Shown one piece after another: positions 1 to 7,838 of a stretch of DNA of 26,461 nt. Positions within the stretch are counted from its first letter, which is position 1. Every line of letters starts with the position of its first letter. The DNA is from CAYMST01 sp964393115 (GTDB lineage Bacteria > Bacteroidota > Bacteroidia > Cytophagales > Cyclobacteriaceae): positions 1 to 26,461 of the forward strand of contig CAYMST010000029.1 of the NCBI GenBank assembly GCA_964393115.1. Reading direction: 5' to 3'. Under the pieces are notes generated by a model. That model worked only from the letters and a program-made list of their open reading frames with translations, was not told the DNA's origin and made no database searches. The position numbers and the translations under genes are program-made.

Positions 1-1317
1 GGGCTTACCATGGTGGTGATGGAAGCACACTACCTGAGAACTAAAAACCCGGTTTATGAGAAAATGACTAGGTTTTGGACTAAAATTTTCGCCGCAAACT
101 TCTCAGTTGGCGTAGCCACTGGGATCGTCATGGAGTTTGAGTTCGGCACAAACTGGGCGACATACTCTCGGTATGTCGGCGATATATTTGGCTCTCCCCT
201 AGCCGCGGAAGGCATTTTTGCATTTTTTCTGGAATCAGGATTCTTGGCTATTCTCTTATTTGGCTGGAATCGAGTAAGCCCAAAAATGCATTTTTTTTCT
301 ACACTAATGGTAGCCATCGGATCCATGATGTCAGCCTTTTGGATTGTCGTTGCGAACTCATGGATGCAAACACCCGCCGCTTACGAAATAGTAGGAACTG
401 GCCTAGAAGCGCGTGCAGTCATTCAGGATTTTTGGGGAATGGTGTTTAACCCGTCGGCGATGGTGAGGTTTTTACACACACTTAACGGAGCTTTCATACA
501 AGGCACCTTTTTGGTATTAAGCGTATCCGCTTATTATATTTTAAAAAATAAACACCTTGAGGTCGCGAAGCGGTCATTTACATTAACGCTGGGCATTGCA
601 ACCATAGTGTCCTTAGCACAGTTAGGGCTGGGCCACTGGCATGCTGATGTAGTGGCCGAATACCAACCTCTAAAGTTAGCGGCTTACGAAGGTCTATACG
701 AAACTACTCAAGGTGCGGACTTATACATCTTTGGATTCACAGACCCTGTTACACAAAAAACGAATGGCCTAGCATTACCCGGCTTCTTAAGTTTTTTGGT
801 TAGTGGAGATTTCAACCATGTCATCAAAGGACTTAATGATTTTGACAAATCCGAATGGCCTAATGTTGGATTAGTGTTCCAAACCTATCATATCATGGTC
901 GGCTTGGGAATGTTCTTCATTGGTTGGACCTTATTTTCTGTTTTCATGTTACTGAGAAATCAACTCTTTAATCAAAAATGGATGCTCCGTATTTTTCAAT
1001 TTTCGGTGATCCTCCCCATACTAGCTAACCAATTGGGATGGGTATCAGCAGAGGCAGGTCGACAACCCTGGATAGTTTATGGATTGTTAAAAACCTCTGA
1101 GGCGCTATCTAAAGCCGTTAGCGCAGAGGAAGTACTTGCGTCTATCATTATGTTTGCTTTTGTCTATATTTTGCTGTTCTTCATTTGGGTATATGTGCTA
1201 AATAAGGAAATCCAACACGGGCCCGAAGAGTTAGAGGCAACTCCGGAAACAGGCTATGCAAGTAAGAAGAGTAAACTTGATGTCTTTTTGGAAAAATTTG
1301 GTAACACAAAAAACTAA
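1..1317 (+). CDS. cydA: Cytochrome bd ubiquinol oxidase subunit I (5' end outside window)
   Basis: This is the quinol-oxidising, heme-carrying subunit of the cytochrome bd terminal oxidase in the inner membrane. The reading frame is open from base 1 (438 codons visible). The first visible residues match the interior of CydA shortly after its first helix, so roughly 30 residues, including the N-terminal heme d ligand His, lie upstream of the window. Visible landmarks, numbered from the ATG at base 10, are GIVMEFEFGTNW (38-49), ESGF (75-78), the heme b558 ligand candidate His156 in RFLHT, and the family signature GRQPW near residue 350. The quinol-binding Q-loop between these is short. Several hydrophobic helices follow, then a charged tail. 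cydB starts 26 bases downstream on the same strand, giving the standard cydAB operon. The ATG at base 10 is internal and not the true start. Confidence 0.96.
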   Translation, partial: GLTMVVMEAHYLRTKNPVYEKMTRFWTKIFAANFSVGVATGIVMEFEFGTNWATYSRYVGDIFGSPLAAEGIFAFFLESGFLAILLFGWNRVSPKMHFFSTLMVAIGSMMSAFWIVVANSWMQTPAAYEIVGTGLEARAVIQDFWGMVFNPSAMVRFLHTLNGAFIQGTFLVLSVSAYYILKNKHLEVAKRSFTLTLGIATIVSLAQLGLGHWHADVVAEYQPLKLAAYEGLYETTQGADLYIFGFTDPVTQKTNGLALPGFLSFLVSGDFNHVIKGLNDFDKSEWPNVGLVFQTYHIMVGLGMFFIGWTLFSVFMLLRNQLFNQKWMLRIFQFSVILPILANQLGWVSAEAGRQPWIVYGLLKTSEALSKAVSAEEVLASIIMFAFVYILLFFIWVYVLNKEIQHGPEELEATPETGYASKKSKLDVFLEKFGNTKN

Positions 1318-1343
1318 TCTACACCCTTAAAACACGCTACACA

Positions 1344-2423
1344 ATGGATTATCAGGTCATTTGGTATTTAATCGTCGGAATCCTTCTCATCGGTTATGCC
1401 ATCCTCGATGGTTTTGACCTAGGGGTTGGGATATTACACCCTCTTGCAAAAACAGACTTTGAAAAGCGAATCATCATGAACTCTATTGGGCCTGTATGGG
1501 ACGGAAATGAAGTGTGGCTAGTCACGGCTGGAGGAGCCTTGTTCGCAGCGTTTCCTGATGTGTACGCTACAGCATTTTCTGGGTTTTATATACCATTCAT
1601 GCTGCTATTAGTTACCTTAATATTGCGGGCCGTAGCCATAGAGTTTAGGGGTAAGGAAGAAATGAAATGGTGGAGAGCCACCTGGGATTGGGGATTCACC
1701 CTCGGCTCCCTAGGAGCGTCATTTTTGTTTGGGCTAGCCATAGGCAACGCTGTAATCGGCATGAAAATAGGCGCGGACAAAGAGTACGCTGGCACCTTAC
1801 TAGATCAGATAAATCTATATACTATCATGACGGGATTATTTAATGTCATACTATTTACCATGCATGGTGCTATTTTTTTACTCATCAAAACGGAAGGAAA
1901 ATTACAGGTACGCATTAGAAACTGGGCGTTAAATGCTTTTTGGGTTTTTATCGGTGCTTATATATTAATCTCAGGGTATACGCTCTATCTAAAACCTGAA
2001 ATGACCGCAAATTTTTCCTTTGGCTTACTGAAACCCGCAGCAGGTCCTATGCACCCGCTTATTGAAAACAATGAAAATATTATTTCAGTCTTCGCTTGGG
2101 TAATAGTGATACTAAACCTGCTCGCCATCTTAAATATTCACAGAAACCTCGTAAAGAAACGATTTCTGGAAGCCTTCATTAGCTCGGCTTTGTCTATAGG
2201 AGCACTAATCGGAATTTTTGCATTAGGCATTTTCCCGAACTTCTTGGTATCCAGCCTAGACCCACATTATAGCCTACATATCTATAACGCCTCTTCATCA
2301 GAAAAGACGTTAAGAACCATGTTTTATGTTGCCTTAATCGGTATTCCGTTTGTACTTTCCTACACGATCTCGATCTACTGGGTATATCGGGGAAAAACTA
2401 TTATCGACGAGAACAGCTATTAA
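1344..2423 (+). CDS. cydB: Cytochrome bd ubiquinol oxidase subunit II
   Basis: This is the second core subunit of cytochrome bd oxidase, an integral membrane protein that pairs with CydA. The 359-residue product is of normal family length and carries the diagnostic N-terminal region: a first helix, then DGFDLGVG, then GPVWDGNEVWLVTAGGALFAAFP at about residues 49-71. The remainder is a series of hydrophobic helices. The ATG at 1344 lies 26 bases after cydA and no strong Shine-Dalgarno sequence precedes it, which is usual in Bacteroidota. I found no clear cydX or cydDC gene downstream. The next gene has its own promoter and appears unrelated. Confidence 0.96.
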   Translation: MDYQVIWYLIVGILLIGYAILDGFDLGVGILHPLAKTDFEKRIIMNSIGPVWDGNEVWLVTAGGALFAAFPDVYATAFSGFYIPFMLLLVTLILRAVAIEFRGKEEMKWWRATWDWGFTLGSLGASFLFGLAIGNAVIGMKIGADKEYAGTLLDQINLYTIMTGLFNVILFTMHGAIFLLIKTEGKLQVRIRNWALNAFWVFIGAYILISGYTLYLKPEMTANFSFGLLKPAAGPMHPLIENNENIISVFAWVIVILNLLAILNIHRNLVKKRFLEAFISSALSIGALIGIFALGIFPNFLVSSLDPHYSLHIYNASSSEKTLRTMFYVALIGIPFVLSYTISIYWVYRGKTIIDENSY

Positions 2424-2634
2424 ATGCTTGACTTCACAATACCTTACGATCGACATGTGAACAGCGCTTAAAAACGAAGGTGATCAAACATATAATACAA
2501 ACTAATTAACGGCTTAAAATCAGAAAAATCTTCATTCGGTCTAAAAATTTCACTATCAACAGGTTAAAGCACTACTAGATAAACAACACAAATAGAGTAT
2601 GGAACATCGCTCATGGTTGATTTAGAACACAACT

Positions 2635-2665
2635 TTTGGTAATTCGTCAATTTAGACTTTCTTTG
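2635..2665 (+). promoter_or_regulatory. Bacteroidota-type promoter of the lipoprotein gene
   Basis: TTTG at 2635-2638 is followed by exactly 19 bases and then TTTCTTTG at 2658-2665. This fits the Bacteroidota sigma-A pattern TTTG-N19-TAnnTTTG with one mismatch, in the second base of the -7 element. It would start transcription near 2671, about 24 bases before the ATG at 2695. The preceding intergenic stretch from 2424 shows no gene. Confidence 0.55.
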
Positions 2666-2694
2666 CGCTATAATTTAACTATTATTTTACTAGC

Positions 2695-3675
2695 ATGAAA
2701 AAGTTAATCTTGTCATTTTGCGCGTTAAGCGTATGTTTGTTTACTATTTTATCATTAGCCTCATGTGGTGATGCTGACGAATCTGACCCTTCTTTAAATC
2801 CTGAAGAGCCAAAAAGTGTTTCCGCGAAAGTTGGAGACAAAGACTTCATTATTTCATCAGCTACGGCAGGGCTGGAAGGGAAGCTACTAAATGTGTCTTT
2901 GATCGGCACAAACGGTGATTTTCTAACTATGACGCTCATTCTAGAGAATATTGAGGCACAAACAATTGAATTAAATGCTTCGTCTACAAGCGTAGTTGCT
3001 TACAGAAAAGCTGGCGCTACTAATTCATTTACCTCGAATGCGAGTACAGAAGGAGGACAGGTGATGTTAACTAAAATCGATACCGCCAGCAAGCTACTAT
3101 CCGGCACGTTTACTACTGAAGTTCAACAGTCTTCTACGGGAGAAACACATCTTGTATCAGGATCATTCAATGACCTTACTATTACGGTCGGATTGGTTGA
3201 TTCGATTGTAGACACCATAGAAGATGATACTGATGGAGATCCAGATAATCAAGGAGAGGATCAGGATGATGAACAACCGGAAGATGACGAAGACCAAGAT
3301 GATGATATAGTAGGAAGTAATGGTAACTCAATGAGAGCAACTGTTTCTGGTGTTCCATTATTCCTATCAAGCGTAAATGCTGAACTCGTCGATGGCGTAA
3401 TAAAGATAAACGGGTCAGACGCATCAGGAATTAATGAAATAAAACTTGAAATCCCTGAATCAGCAGGAGCTGAAGTTCACGAATTACCGAAAGACGGTTT
3501 TAAAGCCACCTTGGTTCAGCTGTTTAGCCTTTCGGCTTCTTCGGGATCTATAACTATTTCAGAAATTGACTTGGATGCCAAAACAGTTTCTGGAACATTT
3601 TCTTTCGTTGCTCAGGACGATTTATTTGGAAACACATCTCACAACGTAACTGGAGACTTTTCAATAACCTTCTAG
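2695..3675 (+). CDS. Lipoprotein with two DUF6252-like beta domains and an acidic linker
   Basis: The product has 326 residues and opens with a lipoprotein signal: basic MKK, a hydrophobic core and the lipobox LASC, with Cys24 as the lipidated residue. The residues after the cysteine are acidic (GDADESD), which resembles surface-export signals of Bacteroidota lipoproteins. Two similar beta-rich modules follow, at about 42-165 and 212-326. Each begins with an Ala-x-Val-x-Gly element and ends with a SGTF...VSG/VTGxF pattern, as in DUF6252-type lipoproteins. They are joined by a linker at about 167-210 made mostly of Asp and Glu. Part of the linker has the DxDGDxD spacing of thrombospondin type-3 calcium repeats, so calcium binding is possible but unproven. 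The gene stands alone between its own promoter and terminator. Substrate and role are unknown. Confidence 0.8.
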   Translation: MKKLILSFCALSVCLFTILSLASCGDADESDPSLNPEEPKSVSAKVGDKDFIISSATAGLEGKLLNVSLIGTNGDFLTMTLILENIEAQTIELNASSTSVVAYRKAGATNSFTSNASTEGGQVMLTKIDTASKLLSGTFTTEVQQSSTGETHLVSGSFNDLTITVGLVDSIVDTIEDDTDGDPDNQGEDQDDEQPEDDEDQDDDIVGSNGNSMRATVSGVPLFLSSVNAELVDGVIKINGSDASGINEIKLEIPESAGAEVHELPKDGFKATLVQLFSLSASSGSITISEIDLDAKTVSGTFSFVAQDDLFGNTSHNVTGDFSITF

Positions 3676-3700
3676 TGGCGAATAATAATAAATCTTAACG

Positions 3701-3739
3701 GAAAGAGCACTTTTGTATTTCAAAAGTGCTCTTTCTTTA
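3701..3739 (+). terminator. Strong intrinsic terminator after the lipoprotein gene
   Basis: A perfect 14-base-pair stem (3701-3714 with 3722-3735) encloses a 7-base loop and is followed by TTTAT. It begins 25 bases after the lipoprotein stop codon. Confidence 0.9.
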
Positions 3740-3784
3740 TAGAATCGATTTATACGTTTGCAGAAGGGCAAGTAGTAATGATTA

Positions 3785-3952
3785 AACCCGGAATTTGCAT
3801 TAGAAAATCTATTCCATCCATAAACCACTTTGAAATAGACACTTAACACACGCTTATTGAATCACCATAGCGCTGCTATGCCTCTTCAATATAAGCGCCT
3901 CTTTCTTTGCGTCTTATGGCTTCATTACGATCTCTAATGCAAAATCCGGGTT
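3785..3952. repeat. 168-bp element with terminal inverted repeats and an internal hairpin (MITE/REP-like)
   Basis: The 20 bases at 3785-3804 match the reverse complement of 3933-3952 at 19 of 20 positions (aacccgga-a/t-tttgcattaga). Between them, CGCTTAT (3851-3857) pairs with ATAAGCG (3891-3897), TTGAA pairs with TTCAA across a 2-base bulge, and CATAGC (3866-3871) pairs with GCTATG (3875-3880) around a 3-base loop. The whole element could fold into one nested structure. It lies in the gap between a terminator and the DinB-fold gene. No open reading frame of note lies inside and I see no convincing target-site duplication. It resembles a non-autonomous transposable element or a REP-type repeat. 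No second copy is present in the window, so its repetitive nature is inferred. Confidence 0.6.
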
Positions 3953-3982
3953 AAAACAGCCGTCGACTGAGCTTTTGTTTCA

Positions 3983-4429
3983 ATGCAGGAATATTCAGTT
4001 GAAATACTCAAAAGTATTAACGAGTTGGAAGTGTACTTTAGTTCACAATCCGATTTGGAAATCAGTAAGAAAGCTTCACCAGAAAAATGGTCAAAGAAAG
4101 AAATCCTTGGGCATTTAGTTGACTCAGCCATTTATAACCTTATCCGGTTTATGGAAGTTCAATTTAAACCACTACCCTTCCAAATTGACACGTATGATCA
4201 GGACTCTTTGGTTAAAGCCAACAAATATCAGGGTTCAGATTCGGGAAAGCTCCTCGAGCTTTGGAAAGCGATGAATAGTAGAGTCATTGAGATTATCAAC
4301 AATATCGATCATTCCACGGCTAAACATCAAATACTACTTCCGTCAGGAGAACTTTCCCATGTAAAATTCCTGGTGGATGATTATGTTGTTCATCTAAAAC
4401 ATCATGTTAAACAAATAATCGAACCATAA
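3983..4429 (+). CDS. DinB-fold (DinB/YfiT superfamily) putative metalloenzyme
   Basis: The product has 148 residues, the usual size for the DinB/YfiT four-helix-bundle superfamily of metal-binding proteins. Some members are thiol-dependent transferases. The likely metal ligands are visible: His44 in GHLVDSA, and His137 with His141 in VVHLKHH, giving the family pattern of one early histidine and a late HxxxH. No signal peptide is present, so it is presumably cytoplasmic. Despite the name, the family is not related to DNA polymerase IV. It is the first gene after the inverted-repeat element and lies 92 bases before dnaE on the same strand. The substrate cannot be told from sequence. Confidence 0.82.
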   Translation: MQEYSVEILKSINELEVYFSSQSDLEISKKASPEKWSKKEILGHLVDSAIYNLIRFMEVQFKPLPFQIDTYDQDSLVKANKYQGSDSGKLLELWKAMNSRVIEIINNIDHSTAKHQILLPSGELSHVKFLVDDYVVHLKHHVKQIIEP

Positions 4430-4521
4430 TAAACGCTTTATATGCGTAAAACGAGATGATGGTTTCGTAAGTTTATCACATTACGGTCTAAGCTTGTTAA
4501 CACTGAAAAGAGAGAATTTTA

Positions 4522-7482
4522 TTGTATCTCAATACGCATTCATATTATAGCTACAGGTATGGCACTATATCTATCGAGCGATTGCTAGAAACGGCTAGTT
4601 CACTTGGGGTAACGAAACTTTGTCTAACAGATATCAACTCCACTTCGGGTTGTCTTAAGTTTCTTCGCGACGCTCCAAAATATGGTATTGATCCAGTAGT
4701 AGGTGTTGACTTTCGAAATGGTGCAGACCAGGTCTTCATTGGGCTTGCCAAAAACCGTAAGGGCTATCGGAAACTAAACGACTACCTGTCCTATCACAAA
4801 CATCACGAAAAGCGATTCACAATACCGCAGCACCCTTTTGAACACTGCTTTTTGATATACCCCTATCGATCTCAACATAACAGAACATTGTTTGACAATG
4901 AATTTATCGGCATTAAGCCATCTGAGGTGGTCAGAACAAAACGTTCTCATCGTGAGCCAAATAAGCTGGTGGTCTTACAAACCGTCTCATTTCTTAATAA
5001 AAAAGACTTTAATGCGCACCGACTACTACGGTGCATTGACAAAAACATTATACTTAGCAGACTAGACAAATCAGAAGAAGGGCAACCTACGGATATATTC
5101 ATCCCTCCTAAAGAACTTAGGTCCTATTATATCAATATCCCCAAGGCTATACATAATTCTGAAAAGATCCTAGACCAGTGCTCCATTGATATCCCACATG
5201 GAGATCGAGTATCACCAGGAAACCAAAAAGCATATACTTCTTCAGAAAATGAAGATTATCAACTAGTAAAAAAACTTGCAGTCGAAGGCGTCCCCTATCG
5301 CTACCACTCAAACACATCAGAGGTACATAATAGAATCGAGAAAGAACTAGATACAGTAGCTCAAAAAGGCTTTCTTTCGTACTTCTTAATCAACTGGGAC
5401 ATTTGTCGCTACGCGAGATCCAAAGGTTACTTTTATGTAGGTAGAGGAAGTGGTGCAAATAGTATACTCGCCTATCTACTGCGTATAACTGATGTTGACC
5501 CCATCGAACTCGATTTATACTTCGAAAGATTTATTAACCTCTTTAGACGGAACCCTCCTGACTTTGACATTGACTTTTCTTGGACTGATCGGGAAGACAT
5601 CACACGCTATATCTTTAATTCTTTCGACAATGTTTGTTTGCTGGGGGCTTACAATACATTTAAAAAGAACTCTATTATTCGGGAAATAGGAAAAGTGCTA
5701 GGACTCCCACCTCATGAAATTGAGCGTGTACAGCGCGTAGAAGACTTTTCTTCCTTAGATAAGCTAGGAGAACAAGTATATCGTTACGGCGCATATTTAG
5801 GAGCCGATGAGAAATTTCCGAATTACGTAAGTGTGCACGCTAGCGGAATACTTATTACCCAAAACCACATCCACGATTATGCCTCTACTTTCCTGCCTCC
5901 AAAAGGTTTCTCAACGGTTGATATTGACATGCATGAAGCCGAAGACTTTGGACTTTATAAGTTTGACATCTTAAGCCAGCGTGGGCTAGGGAAAATCAAG
6001 GACGCTATAGAGATTGTCGCCCAGAACAATCCCAACGAACCGAGCATTGACATACATGATCTTGAACGGTTCAAAAAAGATGAAAAGATCAAACATCTTT
6101 TACGAAATGGGCAGTCCATAGGCTGCTTCTATGTGGAGTCCCCTGCTATGCGCATGTTGATGAAAAAGCTACGCGTAGACCACTACTTGGGATTAGTCGC
6201 AGCAAGCTCCGTAATCCGGCCTGGAGTGGCACAATCTGGGATGATGCGAGAATATATTTTACGTTTTCGACAACCGGAGCGAAGAAACGATGCTCACCCC
6301 GTTTTACAACAAATTATGCCCGAAACCTTTGGCGTGATGGTATACCAGGAAGACGTGATTAAAGTAGCACACTACTTTGCAGGACTTACCCTGGCAGAGG
6401 CAGATGTCCTGAGAAGAGGGATGTCGGGAAAGTTTAGATCGCGAGAAGAGTTTCAAGAGGTAAAAGCTAAGTTTTTCAACAATTGCATACAGAAAAACTA
6501 CACCTCCGAGCTGACTCACGATATATGGAGACAAATAGAAAGTTTTGCAGGTTATGCCTTCGCAAAAGGGCACTCCGCATCATATGCCGTAGAGAGCTAT
6601 CAAAGCCTATTTCTCAAGGCGCACTACCCACTAGAATTTATGGTAGCAGTCATCAACAATTTCGGAGGCTTTTACCGAACGGAGTTTTACGTTCATGAAG
6701 CGAGAATGAGTGGTGCCGAAGTAGAAGCTCCATGTGTGAATAAAAGTTTCTTTGAAACAACAATAAACGACAAGCTCATTACACTTGGTTTCCAACATAT
6801 TGAAAGTCTAGAAAAACAAACTATCCATAACACCATCATTGAACGTGAAAAGAATGGACCGTTTATTGACTTTCGAGATTTTATAAATAGGGTAGAAATT
6901 TCTTTGGAACAGGTCTCCTTATTGATTCAAATAAACGCCTTTCGATTTACCGGGATACAAAAAAAGAAAATACTCTGGGACGCTAATTTCCTATTGGGAC
7001 AGCAAAAAAAAACTACTCCAACACTCTCCCTTTTTCAACCAGAAACCACTAAGTATAATATTCCTGAGTTAGTGCATACAAGACTAGAAGATTACTTTGA
7101 TGAGTTAGAAATACTCGGATTCCCTCTTTGCGATCCATTTGAATTAGTTAAAAAACTTCCAGATAAAGTTATCCAGGTTGAAGAAATGCCTAATTATATT
7201 AATAGGTACATAACCATGGTTGGTTATTTAGTCCATGTAAAGCGTACAAGCACTCGTCCAAAAGGAGATAAAATGTTCTTCGGAACATTTATAGACCAAA
7301 ATGGAGACTTCTTAGACTCAACCCACTTCCCTTTGGTTGCTAAACAATACCCTTTTCGTGGAAAAGGTATTTATGTACTAAAAGGCAAAGTATCTGAAGA
7401 GTTTGACTTTGTTAGTCTTGATGTGGATTATATGCAAAAGCTTAACTGGAAAGACAACCCTAAATTCAGCGACAACACCTAA
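4522..7482 (+). CDS. dnaE: Short DNA polymerase III alpha subunit (C-family, DnaE2-like)
   Basis: This is a 986-residue C-family DNA polymerase, shorter than a replicative DnaE of about 1160 residues. Order: PHP domain from residue 1; polymerase palm with GRGSGAN and then DFDID at 347-351, where the last two Asp are the probable catalytic pair; a third catalytic Asp482 in YKFDILSQRGLG; fingers with YQEDVIKVA and the FAGYAFAKGHSASYAV block; helix-hairpin-helix-like region; and a C-terminal OB domain at about 890-965. The PHP metal site looks degenerate (TDINSTSG where active PHP domains have TDHG), so proofreading from this domain is unlikely. The start is TTG at 4522: an in-frame stop lies at 4504, no ATG follows it, and MYLNTHSYYS matches the usual family N-terminus. 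Short DnaE proteins in this phylum commonly accompany a Y-family polymerase in a damage-tolerance cassette. None is visible here, so a translesion role is inferred. Confidence 0.93.
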   Translation: MYLNTHSYYSYRYGTISIERLLETASSLGVTKLCLTDINSTSGCLKFLRDAPKYGIDPVVGVDFRNGADQVFIGLAKNRKGYRKLNDYLSYHKHHEKRFTIPQHPFEHCFLIYPYRSQHNRTLFDNEFIGIKPSEVVRTKRSHREPNKLVVLQTVSFLNKKDFNAHRLLRCIDKNIILSRLDKSEEGQPTDIFIPPKELRSYYINIPKAIHNSEKILDQCSIDIPHGDRVSPGNQKAYTSSENEDYQLVKKLAVEGVPYRYHSNTSEVHNRIEKELDTVAQKGFLSYFLINWDICRYARSKGYFYVGRGSGANSILAYLLRITDVDPIELDLYFERFINLFRRNPPDFDIDFSWTDREDITRYIFNSFDNVCLLGAYNTFKKNSIIREIGKVLGLPPHEIERVQRVEDFSSLDKLGEQVYRYGAYLGADEKFPNYVSVHASGILITQNHIHDYASTFLPPKGFSTVDIDMHEAEDFGLYKFDILSQRGLGKIKDAIEIVAQNNPNEPSIDIHDLERFKKDEKIKHLLRNGQSIGCFYVESPAMRMLMKKLRVDHYLGLVAASSVIRPGVAQSGMMREYILRFRQPERRNDAHPVLQQIMPETFGVMVYQEDVIKVAHYFAGLTLAEADVLRRGMSGKFRSREEFQEVKAKFFNNCIQKNYTSELTHDIWRQIESFAGYAFAKGHSASYAVESYQSLFLKAHYPLEFMVAVINNFGGFYRTEFYVHEARMSGAEVEAPCVNKSFFETTINDKLITLGFQHIESLEKQTIHNTIIEREKNGPFIDFRDFINRVEISLEQVSLLIQINAFRFTGIQKKKILWDANFLLGQQKKTTPTLSLFQPETTKYNIPELVHTRLEDYFDELEILGFPLCDPFELVKKLPDKVIQVEEMPNYINRYITMVGYLVHVKRTSTRPKGDKMFFGTFIDQNGDFLDSTHFPLVAKQYPFRGKGIYVLKGKVSEEFDFVSLDVDYMQKLNWKDNPKFSDNT

Positions 7483-7838
7483 AAGAGCACATTGAATAAT
7501 CACATCCTTAGCAAAACACAGGAATATTCATCAACGATCATTATATGTCCTCTCGCCTTTTATCAGGTTTAAGACTAAAAAAACATTACCAAAATAGATG
7601 TTTTAGGCTCATATTTATCTCGGAAGGCGAAAAACATATACACGTAGCGTTATTTTTATTAAGAGACTACAATCAGAACTTAACTTATCTCTGAATCGGA
7701 CATCTTAAAGAATCCAGTCATAGAACGATAAGACCTGTTCGTCCAAAACACAGACTATGGCACAATACAACTGAAACTTAGTCCATGTCGGCGAGTACAT
7801 ATATATGATGATTATAAACAACTTCTAAATACAACGCT
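7483..7838. other. 356-bp intergenic region with no recognised gene
   Basis: The gap between dnaE and the OmpL47-type gene has many stops in all frames. I found no convincing terminator, TAnnTTTG promoter, RNA gene or repeat. It presumably holds the promoter of the downstream exported protein. Confidence 0.5.

Noticed and set aside
2424..2634. A possible cydX or other small gene after cydB
   Set aside because: No short frame with a transmembrane helix and plausible start was found before the lipoprotein promoter.
3983..4429. Reading the DinB-fold gene as DNA polymerase IV
   Set aside because: The product is a 148-residue helical-bundle protein with a histidine metal site and has no polymerase motifs. 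The shared name is historical.
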